16,673 nt of DNA from Opitutia bacterium UBA3151 (GCA_002364975.1 DEYT01000150.1:1-16673), one strand, 5' to 3'; counted from the first letter of the stretch, positions 1-7,421 are shown. Numbers and translations are program-made. The notes: generated by a model from the letters alone, not told the origin.

Positions 1-69
1 TATATAAGAGCATTACAAAATTATGTCAGCGATGCTACCATTGCCCTCAAAGATCAAGGTGGATCATGA
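1..69 (+). CDS. actE: 3' end of upstream gene, probably ActE monohaem cytochrome c of alternative complex III
   Basis: The first 22 codons are open in the frame that ends at the TGA at 67-69 and read YIRALQNYVSDATIALKDQG followed by Gly-Ser. A Y-I/V-R-A-L-Q helix is typical of the C-terminal helix of class I cytochromes c. The stop overlaps the ATG of actF (ATGA at 66-69), as expected for translationally coupled operon genes. In ACIII operons the gene just before actF is normally actE, a membrane-associated monohaem cytochrome c, so that is the likely identity. The haem motif lies outside the window, so the assignment rests on the C-terminal helix and the position alone. Confidence 0.5.
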   Translation, partial: YIRALQNYVSDATIALKDQGGS

Positions 70-1370
70 GTAAAAATAGCTTTAGTTCCATTAAGCTGCC
101 AACGGGTTATTCTAACAAGCTTTTAGCTGGTACAATATTGTGTCTCAGCGTTGGATTATTGGGTTTAGGCTACGGTGTGTCGACTGGTGAAAAAGCTCCA
201 TTCCTCGGTTGGTTATGGGGGTGTTCCTTTTGGCTGAGTATAGCAATTGGGTTATTGATGTTAATTATGATTTTTAGAATTTTTAATTCTAAATGGACTC
301 CAGTTGTTAGAAGACAACAGGAACACGGACTGGCTGTATTTCCCTGGCTAGCATTATGTTTCTTACCTTTACTTCTTGTTGCTTTATTTGGAGGGGATAA
401 TTCTGGCGTTCTTTGGTCTTGGGTTAACATTGAGAGTACTACCATCGAAGTAACCTCTGAAATTCAAGTTAAGGATGATGTTCTCCATCAAAAGAAGTCT
501 GCTTATTTAAATTTGTATTTTTTTACCTTTCGCCTAGTTATTTATTTTGCAGTTTTTTGTGGCCTTAGTTATTGGCTTAGGAAGGTTTCTTTCAGACAAG
601 ACATCGACGGTAATCCAGAATGGACCACTCTCGGAACCAAAATATCTGCTGCCGGAATACCCATGGCAGCATTGGCCCTCACATTTGGTGCTTTTGATTT
701 ATTCATGAGTTTAGAATATCAGTGGTTTTCTACGATGTATGGAGTCTGGTTTTTTGCCTCTGGGATTCGGGCTGCCCTTGCAGTAACTATTATCTCATGC
801 CTTTATCTTAGATGGAAAGGAACTTTGAAAGGGCTCTATCAACGGGCTCATCAATATGATTTAGCCTGTCTTTCTCTAGCCTTTACTGTTTTCTGGGCCT
901 ACATTAGTTTCTCCCAGTATTTTCTCATCTACAGTGCAAACATTCCAGAAGAGACATTTTGGTATAATATTCGTGAAATTAATCCGAACACAGGAGAAAG
1001 ATCGGGCTGGTTTTGGGTAAGTATGGGTCTTATTTTCGGTCATTTCTTTTTTCCATTTTTATATCTTCTCTTCTATCGGAGCAAAATAGATCCTCCGAAA
1101 CTAATTTTTATTGTTTGTTGGATATTAGTATTCCATGCTCTAGATCTTTATTGGAATATCATACCTGGGAGGGAGATCGTTCCAGGGACTTTTGTCGGGT
1201 TTGAAGCAAGGGGAGTGCTTGGCAGCCATTTAGTTTGGGGAATTTTCTCGTTGGTTGGAGTTGGCTTCCTCTGTCTCTGGGCAGTGGCTAAAAGTTTTAC
1301 TTCAGAGGAGGCTGAAATTATTCCAATTCGCGATCCAAGGATTTTAGATTCAATTCATCATCATGAGTGA
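66..1370 (+). CDS. actF: ActF, NrfD-like membrane subunit of alternative complex III (quinol:cytochrome c oxidoreductase)
   Basis: This is a 434-residue polytopic inner-membrane protein with about ten hydrophobic segments (first near residues 20-40, last near 388-408). Recognisable ActF stretches are FDLFMSLEYQWFSTMYGVWF (about 210-229) and the segment at 274-300 with FWAYISFSQY and the ANIPEETFWY loop. ActF is one of two NrfD/PsrC-type integral subunits of ACIII, which replaces cytochrome bc1 and passes electrons from menaquinol or ubiquinol to a cytochrome c or directly to an oxidase. The length is normal for the family. The start is the ATG overlapping the preceding stop, with an AAGGTGG ribosome-binding site at 56-62. 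The gene overlaps the next one by 8 bases. The C-terminus ends in a short His run (HHHE). ActC, the longer paralogue, is less likely because of the length and the position at the end of the act genes. Confidence 0.9.
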   Translation: MSKNSFSSIKLPTGYSNKLLAGTILCLSVGLLGLGYGVSTGEKAPFLGWLWGCSFWLSIAIGLLMLIMIFRIFNSKWTPVVRRQQEHGLAVFPWLALCFLPLLLVALFGGDNSGVLWSWVNIESTTIEVTSEIQVKDDVLHQKKSAYLNLYFFTFRLVIYFAVFCGLSYWLRKVSFRQDIDGNPEWTTLGTKISAAGIPMAALALTFGAFDLFMSLEYQWFSTMYGVWFFASGIRAALAVTIISCLYLRWKGTLKGLYQRAHQYDLACLSLAFTVFWAYISFSQYFLIYSANIPEETFWYNIREINPNTGERSGWFWVSMGLIFGHFFFPFLYLLFYRSKIDPPKLIFIVCWILVFHALDLYWNIIPGREIVPGTFVGFEARGVLGSHLVWGIFSLVGVGFLCLWAVAKSFTSEEAEIIPIRDPRILDSIHHHE

Positions 1371-1662
1371 TCCAAAAGATCAAAGAGCAGATGGCTGTGG
1401 AATCTTTTTTACGATTCTCACTGTTGTCTTTGTATCCCTTTGCTTTATTTTCATTCAAAAATTTCTACAACCGGATGAACCCTCCGATACGTCTTTTATG
1501 ACCGATGAGCAGCGAGCAGTTAAGATCGAGGAATTTCATAAATCAAATGAAATATACAACCAGAATATTTTAAATTACCATGCTGAAAAAAATTCTTCCC
1601 TAGAAGATGCTATGGTCAAAATTCTTATCGATTACGGTACTGATATTAACCAAACCAATTGA
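1363..1662 (+). CDS. Small single-helix membrane protein between actF and the CcoN-like gene
   Basis: This 99-residue protein starts at an ATG inside the end of actF (8-base overlap) and stops 8 bases before the CcoN-like gene. One transmembrane helix covers about residues 12-36 (GCGIFFTILTVVFVSLCFIF and following). A charged, mostly helical C-terminal part follows (about 45-99), presumably periplasmic because positive charges lie before the helix. It contains the stretch NSSLEDAMVKILIDYG. The layout of one helix, a charged linker and a C-terminal amphipathic ‘x-x-DAM-x-x-x’ segment resembles short proteins I recall next to ACIII and oxidase genes in PVC bacteria. I cannot confirm that without a search. 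It has no haem motif and no catalytic signature. Its position and tight coupling suggest an accessory or assembly subunit of the neighbouring complexes. Confidence 0.75.
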   Translation: MSDPKDQRADGCGIFFTILTVVFVSLCFIFIQKFLQPDEPSDTSFMTDEQRAVKIEEFHKSNEIYNQNILNYHAEKNSSLEDAMVKILIDYGTDINQTN

Positions 1663-1670
1663 TTTGAATC

Positions 1671-3077
1671 GTGAAGGAAAACTCAGAACAAATCATTGAT
1701 AAATCCTTGAAACTTGCTGTTTGTTTCTTTATCGCTTCAGCCGGACTATGGTTGCTTGCCGCTGCTTTTTTTGCCTACATCGCATCTGCTAAGTTGACCG
1801 ATCCATTTTTTCTGTCCTCATTCGAACTTTTCACTTATGGAAAGATCAAATTGGCCCAAGCCAATGCCTTTGTTTATGGATGGGGTGGAAATTCGATCTT
1901 TGCGGTTACGCTGTGGGTTGTTGCCCGTTTGGCCCAAGCTGAAGCAAGAGGAAAAGTCCTCCTTTTATTTGCAGGTTCGATTTGGAATCTCGCGATTACC
2001 TTTGGACTTCTTGGCATTCTCGATGGACATATGACTCCTCATGAAATGCTTGAAATGCCGGTTGAAGTTTGGCCTGCACTTTTTCTTTCTTACGGAATAA
2101 TCGCCACTCTTATCATTGTAGTGCATCGGTCTAGAAGAATTAAAGACACCATTGCACCTCAATGGTTTTTGCTAGCATCCCTTCTGTGGTTTCCGATGTT
2201 ATTCCTAATCGCTTGGAATGGTTTGGAGATAGATGCTGCTCGTGGTACGGTACAAAGTGTGCTCTCGATGTGGTTTGGGCAAAATGTTATCTGGTTGTGG
2301 TTGACTCCGGTAGCACTTGGCTCGGCATATTATATTATTCCTGCAATTCTTGGTCGGCCTATTGATAAATACTATTTAGCAGTTTTCGGCTTTTGGTGTA
2401 TCGCTTCTCTTGCTCCATGGTCCGTAGTTCACCATCTCGAAGGTGGACCGGTTCCTATGTGGATTCCAGCAATTGGAACCGTTATGAGTATAGCAATGAT
2501 TTTTCCCATTGCCGTGGCCTCAACTAACTTTCATGCTACCGCCTTTCAGGATATCAATAAAGTCTGGAATAGCTTACCTCTAAGATTTGTTATTTTTGGA
2601 ACGCTCTCATATACAGTATCCAGTTACATCGGTGTTGTATTTTCGCTTCCAGCTGTTGCAAAAATTACTCAGTTTTCAATTATCAATGAGTTCCATTTTA
2701 ATCAAAGAGTCTACGGATTTTTTAGTATGATCATATTCGGAATGGTTTATCATATGTTGCCACGCATTACTGGCAAAGAAATTGCGAAGTCGGCGAAATC
2801 TTTTCACTTCTGGACATCGGCTTTTGGAGTATTAGTTCTTCTGCTCGCTTACCTTATTGGAGGTCTCACCCATGGAGTCCTTGCCCAACAACCATCTTTA
2901 GATTGGGCTTCATCGGTAATATCTTCTGTTAAACCATACTTTTTGATTACAGAATTCGCTTTTATTATTTTAGCTTTTTCCCAGCTAGTTTTTGTAATTA
3001 ATGTTTGGAAAGCTATCATCCCAAGCCCTTTTGAACTCCTCAACAAACTCAGCTTAATTAAGAAAGGGGCAACTTGA
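1671..3077 (+). CDS. CcoN-like (cbb3 oxidase subunit I family) membrane protein lacking most canonical metal ligands
   Basis: This 468-residue protein has about twelve transmembrane helices and begins at GTG 1671. It aligns along its length with CcoN: FTYGKIKLAQANAFVYGWGG (54-73), MWFGQNVIWLWLTP (200-213), WSVVHHLEGGPVP (250-262), NEFHFNQRVYGF (339-350) and VYHMLPRITGKE (359-370). Against the Pseudomonas stutzeri CcoN sequence as I remember it, the low-spin haem b ligands His60 and His347 become Gln63 and Asn344. The CuB ligand His207 becomes Gln204, and the His-linked Tyr251 becomes Ala248. Only the CuB pair (His254, His255) and the high-spin haem ligand position (His342) remain. Canonical oxygen reduction therefore looks unlikely. 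Unusual extra histidines sit at 120, 124, 288 and 401. It is cotranscribed with actF and two cytochrome c genes, so it is probably a membrane scaffold or a modified electron or proton carrier in an ACIII-linked complex. Confidence 0.85.
   Translation: MKENSEQIIDKSLKLAVCFFIASAGLWLLAAAFFAYIASAKLTDPFFLSSFELFTYGKIKLAQANAFVYGWGGNSIFAVTLWVVARLAQAEARGKVLLLFAGSIWNLAITFGLLGILDGHMTPHEMLEMPVEVWPALFLSYGIIATLIIVVHRSRRIKDTIAPQWFLLASLLWFPMLFLIAWNGLEIDAARGTVQSVLSMWFGQNVIWLWLTPVALGSAYYIIPAILGRPIDKYYLAVFGFWCIASLAPWSVVHHLEGGPVPMWIPAIGTVMSIAMIFPIAVASTNFHATAFQDINKVWNSLPLRFVIFGTLSYTVSSYIGVVFSLPAVAKITQFSIINEFHFNQRVYGFFSMIIFGMVYHMLPRITGKEIAKSAKSFHFWTSAFGVLVLLLAYLIGGLTHGVLAQQPSLDWASSVISSVKPYFLITEFAFIILAFSQLVFVINVWKAIIPSPFELLNKLSLIKKGAT
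3061..3069 (+). promoter_or_regulatory. Ribosome-binding site that favours ATG 3077 for the CcoO-like gene
   Basis: AGAAAGGGG lies 7 bases before ATG 3077 and only 4 bases before the in-frame TTG 3074. Its spacing and the stronger codon favour ATG 3077, which overlaps the CcoN-like stop codon (TGATG). Confidence 0.5.
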
Positions 3078-4228
3078 TGAATAATTTATTGAAGTTTGCT
3101 GTTGGGATATTTTTGACATTGGCTTTTGCTTGGCTTGCCTTTGTTGTCGGTGCTCGTGTTCAGTTTGGCGATTTGTCTCCTATTTCAGAATCCCTTGATG
3201 AAGATAATGAAATCCCCGAGGATGCCGATCTTTTCCCAATGCCTCAGCCTGGTTTGGCTGAGCTAGGTTCTTCTGAATATTTGGCACTTGGATGTAGTAC
3301 CTGCCACACGCAGCAGGTTCGAATGGTAGAGTCAGGCTTCGATGTTGAACGTGGATGGGGAAAGCGTCCCTCCATGGCACGCGATTATATTTACCAAAAA
3401 CATGTTATGCTTGGAAACACTCGAATTGGCCCGGATTTAACAAATTTGGGCACTCGTATACTTGACCCTGAATGGTTGCATAAGCATTTATTCGAACCAC
3501 AAGCAGTTGTTCCTGAATCTGTTTGTCCTCCAAGCCCTTTCCTTTATGAACAGCAAGAATTCTCCTCCGATCACACCATTGATTTATTCGATGAAGAAAA
3601 TAACTCGTCTCGTCATTTAATTCCCTCTTCAAGGGCAACACGTATTGTTGCCTATCTTCAGTCTTTAAAACAAGATTATGAACTTCCTGAAATGGCTTTC
3701 ATTGAAGAGCCAGATGCCATTGATTTAGAAGAAATTTCTACATCTGTTTCAGATTTAGCAACCAATGAAATGAATCTGGAAAGTTCTGCTTTACCTACTT
3801 GGCTAAGTCAACAAATTACATCAGGTAAAGAAATTTACTCGAAAGCATTACCTGGCGGTGGGATGTGCGTTGCTTGTCACCAACAAAACGGTCAAGGGCT
3901 ACCTGGAGCATTTCCTCCCCTTGCTGGCTCCGATTGGGTACTTGGTGATAAGGAAAGACTTATCAAGATTTCGATTCATGGTCTACAGGGAGAAATCGCT
4001 GTTAATGGAGAAAAATATGTCGGTGTCATGCAAGGTTTTGGGCAGCCATTGGCTTCCCCTCTTGATGACCAGCAAATTGCAGATGTGCTCACATACATTC
4101 GAAATGAATGGGGAAATTCAGTTTCCTCAATCTCTCCAGAAGAGGTCAAAGCGGTACGTGATTCAGAAAAAGATCGCGAACTTACCTCGATGTGGACAGC
4201 TGCAGAGCTAAACAATTTTGACAATTAG
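3077..4228 (+). CDS. CcoO-like cytochrome c fused to a second class I cytochrome c domain (dihaem, membrane-anchored)
   Basis: This 383-residue protein has one N-terminal membrane anchor (about 4-26) and two periplasmic haem domains. Domain 1 (about 55-200) resembles CcoO: GCSTCHTQQVRMV carries CxxCH at 73-77, then TRIGPDLTNLGTR (about 115-127) and VVPESVCPPSPFL (about 144-156). In CcoO the last motif reads ESNMP and supplies the axial Met; here that position is Cys150. Domain 2 (about 245-345) is a separate cytochrome c with MCVACHQQNGQG (CxxCH 264-268), PPLAGSDW and a likely Met318 ligand in GVMQGFG. It ends with a charged tail containing WTAAEL, shared with the next gene. A fused CcoO plus cytochrome c would let two haems relay electrons from ACIII. 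The start is ATG 3077, overlapping the previous stop; an in-frame TTG at 3074 is the alternative. It should partner the CcoN-like protein. Confidence 0.85.
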   Translation: MNNLLKFAVGIFLTLAFAWLAFVVGARVQFGDLSPISESLDEDNEIPEDADLFPMPQPGLAELGSSEYLALGCSTCHTQQVRMVESGFDVERGWGKRPSMARDYIYQKHVMLGNTRIGPDLTNLGTRILDPEWLHKHLFEPQAVVPESVCPPSPFLYEQQEFSSDHTIDLFDEENNSSRHLIPSSRATRIVAYLQSLKQDYELPEMAFIEEPDAIDLEEISTSVSDLATNEMNLESSALPTWLSQQITSGKEIYSKALPGGGMCVACHQQNGQGLPGAFPPLAGSDWVLGDKERLIKISIHGLQGEIAVNGEKYVGVMQGFGQPLASPLDDQQIADVLTYIRNEWGNSVSSISPEEVKAVRDSEKDRELTSMWTAAELNNFDN

Positions 4229-4233
4229 TTTAA

Positions 4234-4902
4234 ATGACAGAGGATAAAGACAAATTTCACGGAAACGAAAACATGACGGACGAAGAACTGGTAGAGATTC
4301 ATTCCAAACTCAATGTGGAAAAGCATCCACCTACCAAAGGCTTCCTTTCTGCACCGCTTATCTTTGTATTTGTTTTTGGATGTTTGATCTTCGTTTGTTC
4401 GATTCAACTCGCTCACTCGACGAATCAATTTCAGTTACATCCACCCACTGATGTTGTAGATCTTACGGATGAAGAAAAAGAGGCTCTTCGAATCGAGAGG
4501 AAATTTGAGTCTGGTAAAAAAATATTTGCCCTTCGTTGTGCGTCCTGTCACCAAGCGAACGGATTAGGAATTCCAGGTCAATACCCACCTCTTGATGGCT
4601 CTAAATGGGCAACATCTGATCCAGCATTAGTTTCTTACATAATTTTAAATGGTCTAAAGGGTGAGATTGTTGTAAAGGGAGAAGTGTATGGTACATCAGC
4701 TGCAGTAAATATGGCAGCGGTGCCTATTACTGATCGAGAAATTGCAAATGTAACCACATATGTGAGACAGGCTTGGGGAAATAACTCTTCTGAGATAAGC
4801 ACCGATGAAGTTGTCCAATTTAGGCAAGACACTAGTGCAAAACAAGAACAATGGACAGGTGATGAACTGGTTGAGATGTTTCCAGCCGTATTCACCAACT
4901 AG
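4234..4902 (+). CDS. Membrane-anchored monohaem class I cytochrome c
   Basis: This 222-residue protein has a cytoplasmic N-terminus rich in acidic residues with an HSKLNVEKHPPTKGF segment (about 23-37), one transmembrane helix (about 38-60) and a periplasmic cytochrome c domain (about 90-185). The haem site is CASCHQANGLGIPG (CxxCH 102-106), followed by YPPLDGSKW, and Met160 in AAVNMAAVP is the likely sixth ligand. The C-terminal tail (STDEVVQFR...QWTGDEL) matches the tail of the second domain of the preceding protein, so the two are paralogous. It lies 5 bases after that gene and closes the respiratory operon. It probably carries electrons between ACIII and the CcoN/CcoO-like proteins or a separate true oxidase. 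There is no clear Shine-Dalgarno sequence before ATG 4234, and an internal ATG at 4273 would also keep the membrane anchor. Confidence 0.85.
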   Translation: MTEDKDKFHGNENMTDEELVEIHSKLNVEKHPPTKGFLSAPLIFVFVFGCLIFVCSIQLAHSTNQFQLHPPTDVVDLTDEEKEALRIERKFESGKKIFALRCASCHQANGLGIPGQYPPLDGSKWATSDPALVSYIILNGLKGEIVVKGEVYGTSAAVNMAAVPITDREIANVTTYVRQAWGNNSSEISTDEVVQFRQDTSAKQEQWTGDELVEMFPAVFTN

Positions 4903-4923
4903 GTTTTTCATAGTTCTTTCTGA

Positions 4924-4952
4924 TTGAGCTATTTATGCTCTGTTCCTATCAT
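4924..4952 (+). promoter_or_regulatory. Candidate sigma70-type promoter for the exporter operon
   Basis: TTGAGC (4924-4929) and TATCAT (4947-4952) are separated by 17 bases in the 59-base gap between the respiratory and exporter operons. The inferred transcript would start near 4959, only a few bases before the ATG at 4962, so the message would be almost leaderless. The match is imperfect and the region is AT-rich, so chance is possible. Confidence 0.25.
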
Positions 4953-4964
4953 TGCTAAGCAATG
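4950..4964 (+). repeat. Perfect inverted repeat covering the start codon of the outer membrane factor gene
   Basis: CATTGC (4950-4955), a TAA loop and GCAATG (4959-4964) form a 6-bp stem whose 3' arm includes the ATG at 4962-4964. If transcription begins upstream, this hairpin could hide the start codon; at DNA level it could be a small operator. No Shine-Dalgarno sequence precedes this start. Confidence 0.4.
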
Positions 4965-6281
4965 ATTCGCACACTTATAATTTTGAATCTGTTCTTTTGG
5001 GTGCCAGGATTCTTACTTTCCAATGGTGCGGTACCCGTCGAGCAATCGCCAAAAGCTTATTTCGAGGAATTAGAGCAAATTCTTTCCGAACTTGAAGCCA
5101 ATGCACCCTTAATAGATGAAGAGAGGGAACGGCTTAATGAAAAGTTTGCGGAAGTACTATTGGCGGATTCTGCTCGCGGTATGAAATTAATTCTTAATCT
5201 GCAGGGTCAATCGATCTATGAAGATAGACCGGATCAGTCATTTTTCCAACGATATAGATTTTTTGGCTCAGCTTTTGTCAGAAAGCCCCTTTATCATTGG
5301 GGTGCCATAAAGGCAGAAAGTGAGATTGCAAGGTTTCAACAATCAATCTCAACCAACAATTACAAATTCTTGCTTTCTGAACTGAAATCCATCACTCGAG
5401 ATTCCTATCTTGATTTGGTGGTTCTTAGAGACCAATTTCAATTGAACATGGATACCCTCAGGATAGCAGAGGATGGTCTTAGTAAGATAGCGAAAAAAAA
5501 GGAGCTTGGTTTAGCAAATGAACTTCAAGTAAATCATGCCAGTACTATTTTGTTGGAACGCCAAATTGGAATTGAGGATTTAAATCGCTCCCTGACACTT
5601 GCGTTATTCAGATTTAGGGAACTGACGGGTTGGGAAGAAGAATTATCATTCTTTGATCAAAATGCATCCTTTGAAATTCTAAATGAAAAATTTGAATTTA
5701 ATTCCTCAGCTCCACGGCTTCTAGCATCCGCATCTTCTTTCAACATGGAAAAAATCAGAAAAGAGATTGAAGTACAAAGAAAAAGAGTCGAAATAGCCAA
5801 AAGTGGATTGAAGCCAAAAGTAAATTTAGTCGGGGGTTTTTTCCAAGATCAAGTTCCTTTAGCTAGTAATGAGGATAGTATTTTGAGAAATAATATTCTT
5901 CTCGGGGTAGAGCTCAATTGGGCAATTTGGGATAGCTCTAAGAGTAAAGCAGAAAAGCTAAGAGCTCTCGCAAACAAACGTAGACTCGAGATAAACTTAG
6001 AAAGAGAAACAAGATCCTATCGCCTAGAGTTAGATGGGATGAGAATGCAACTGGAATCATTGGCAAAAAGAGTGAGAATGACTCAGGAACTTGTTCAGGT
6101 TGCTCAAGACCGATTTAGAATTAGTGAGGTCGAACTTGAATCGGATCGTATTACTTTAAGCCAGTTAATGGAGGCTCGGATTTCTCTTGATCATGCCAAG
6201 GTCAAGCGTCTTGAATCTATATGTGATTATATCAAGATCAGAAACCGTTATGAAGAAATGATCTTGATGAAATACGAATAA
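4962..6281 (+). CDS. TolC-like outer membrane efflux protein (OEP family)
   Basis: This 439-residue protein has a hydrophobic N-terminal export signal (about 1-23). The long alpha-helical, heptad-like body (about 30-435) is rich in Leu, Glu, Arg and Lys, as in OEP repeats of TolC-type channels. The YRFFGSAFVRKPLYHWGAIK stretch (98-117) and the second-half KVNLVGGFFQDQVPLA...LGVELNWAIWDSSKSKAEK region match the two OEP repeats, each with a beta-strand segment leading into long helices. TolC trimers form the outer membrane and periplasmic exit duct of tripartite exporters. It is the first gene of a four-gene unit followed after 6 bases by the adaptor, which fixes its role. The start at ATG 4962 gives a complete signal peptide. 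The substrate cannot be read from the sequence. Confidence 0.85.
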   Translation: MIRTLIILNLFFWVPGFLLSNGAVPVEQSPKAYFEELEQILSELEANAPLIDEERERLNEKFAEVLLADSARGMKLILNLQGQSIYEDRPDQSFFQRYRFFGSAFVRKPLYHWGAIKAESEIARFQQSISTNNYKFLLSELKSITRDSYLDLVVLRDQFQLNMDTLRIAEDGLSKIAKKKELGLANELQVNHASTILLERQIGIEDLNRSLTLALFRFRELTGWEEELSFFDQNASFEILNEKFEFNSSAPRLLASASSFNMEKIRKEIEVQRKRVEIAKSGLKPKVNLVGGFFQDQVPLASNEDSILRNNILLGVELNWAIWDSSKSKAEKLRALANKRRLEINLERETRSYRLELDGMRMQLESLAKRVRMTQELVQVAQDRFRISEVELESDRITLSQLMEARISLDHAKVKRLESICDYIKIRNRYEEMILMKYE

Positions 6282-6287
6282 TTTAAA

Positions 6288-7421
6288 ATGAAAATTTCTA
6301 AGAAATTCATATGGGGTATTTGCACACCTGTAGTGCTAATAATGTTGTACCTTATTTTTAACGGATTCAATCATGAAGCAACGGTGGTGAAGACACGGGA
6401 AGGGAGTATTAGGGATTCTGTAACTGGAAATGTTCGCATCTTGGCAGAAAAGACATTTGATCTCCAATCCGAAACTCAAGGGCGAGTGCTGAAGTCCATT
6501 TTATTGCCCTATGGAAAGCCAGTTGAAGTAAGAGAAGGTCAAATTTTATTCGAACTTGATGCGAGTGACCTAAATCGAAGCTTGAGACAGGTTCTTCTTG
6601 GGCAGGATTCTCACCTGAAAAGAATTAAACTTGGTTCAAACCTAGCCTCTCAACTTAAAATTGAAGAGAAGGAATTTGCCGCTCATTCAGCAATTCACAA
6701 AGAGAACGGTATTTCGAATTTAGAATTTGAAAAAAAAGAAAAAAACCTAGAGTACCTTGAAAAAAATCTAGAATTTGAGAAAATTTCAAATTTCGAGACT
6801 TCCAAATCTTTTGAAATTGAAATTGAAAGATTGATGAAAGAATTGGAGAAGAAGCAAATAACCAGTCCTATATCAGGCATTTTAGTTTCCTCGTTAATTA
6901 AACCAGGAGATATGGTTTTTGGAGGGAATATTGTGGGCAAATTAGTTTCACACCAGAAAGTGGTACAAGTGTCTTTAAATGAAGAAGATTTCGTTGGTCT
7001 AAAGGAGAAGCAGAAAGCAGGAGTTACTCTTTTTGCCTTTGGTAAGGCAGTTTTTGAAGGCACGGTTGATCGATTAGCAGGAACCATTGACCCTGCGACT
7101 GGTAGAAGGAACATCTTTGTGAATTTGGATACTGAAATGGATCTTCCAGTAGGTGCTTCCGGTCGTGCTGAAATCATTAAAAATGAAATCGAAAATACTG
7201 TTATAATTCCACGAAAGGCATTGCTTGGCAATTCTGTCCTTGTGGTAAAAAATAATTCAGTTGAGATTGTTAAAGTGAAAGTGGGGGCAAAGAATTTAGA
7301 GAAAGTTGAAATCATCGAGGGCTTAAAGGTTGGAGATCAAGTCATTTCTGAGACCCCTCATCTCTTTTACGATCAGCAGAGGGTTAATCCACGATTATCT
7401 CCTTGGCTATTGTCAGATTAA
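6288..7421 (+). CDS. Periplasmic adaptor (HlyD/MacA-type membrane fusion protein)
   Basis: This 377-residue protein has one N-terminal membrane helix (about 8-26). The expected order of adaptor modules is visible: first half of the lipoyl/barrel-sandwich domain (about 57-92, with GRVLKSILLPYGKPVEVREG), a helical hairpin rich in Lys, Glu and Leu (about 93-188), second lipoyl half (about 189-222, ITSPISGILVSSLIKPGDMV), a beta-barrel domain (about 225-300) and a membrane-proximal domain (about 300-360, with IIPRKALLG and EGLKVGDQVI). Such proteins bridge a TolC duct to an inner-membrane ABC permease. The gene starts 6 bases after the TolC-like gene and stops 2 bases before the permease start. 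The hairpin contains a short repeated LEFEK segment, including runs of eight and seven A bases. Confidence 0.88.
   Translation: MKISKKFIWGICTPVVLIMLYLIFNGFNHEATVVKTREGSIRDSVTGNVRILAEKTFDLQSETQGRVLKSILLPYGKPVEVREGQILFELDASDLNRSLRQVLLGQDSHLKRIKLGSNLASQLKIEEKEFAAHSAIHKENGISNLEFEKKEKNLEYLEKNLEFEKISNFETSKSFEIEIERLMKELEKKQITSPISGILVSSLIKPGDMVFGGNIVGKLVSHQKVVQVSLNEEDFVGLKEKQKAGVTLFAFGKAVFEGTVDRLAGTIDPATGRRNIFVNLDTEMDLPVGASGRAEIIKNEIENTVIIPRKALLGNSVLVVKNNSVEIVKVKVGAKNLEKVEIIEGLKVGDQVISETPHLFYDQQRVNPRLSPWLLSD

Noticed and set aside
1347..1370. His-rich C-terminus of ActF suggesting an engineered tag
   Set aside because: It is only three consecutive His followed by Glu, in natural operon context overlapping the next gene, so it is native sequence.
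3858..4211. A 117-codon plus-strand frame within the CcoO-like fusion gene
   Set aside because: It overlaps the second haem domain in another frame; the haem-domain frame carries all conserved residues.
6695..7315. A 206-codon open frame on the minus strand inside the adaptor gene
   Set aside because: It lies wholly opposite a clear HlyD-type gene, and its Ser/Phe/Thr-rich composition is what an antisense frame of a Glu/Lys-rich coiled coil gives.
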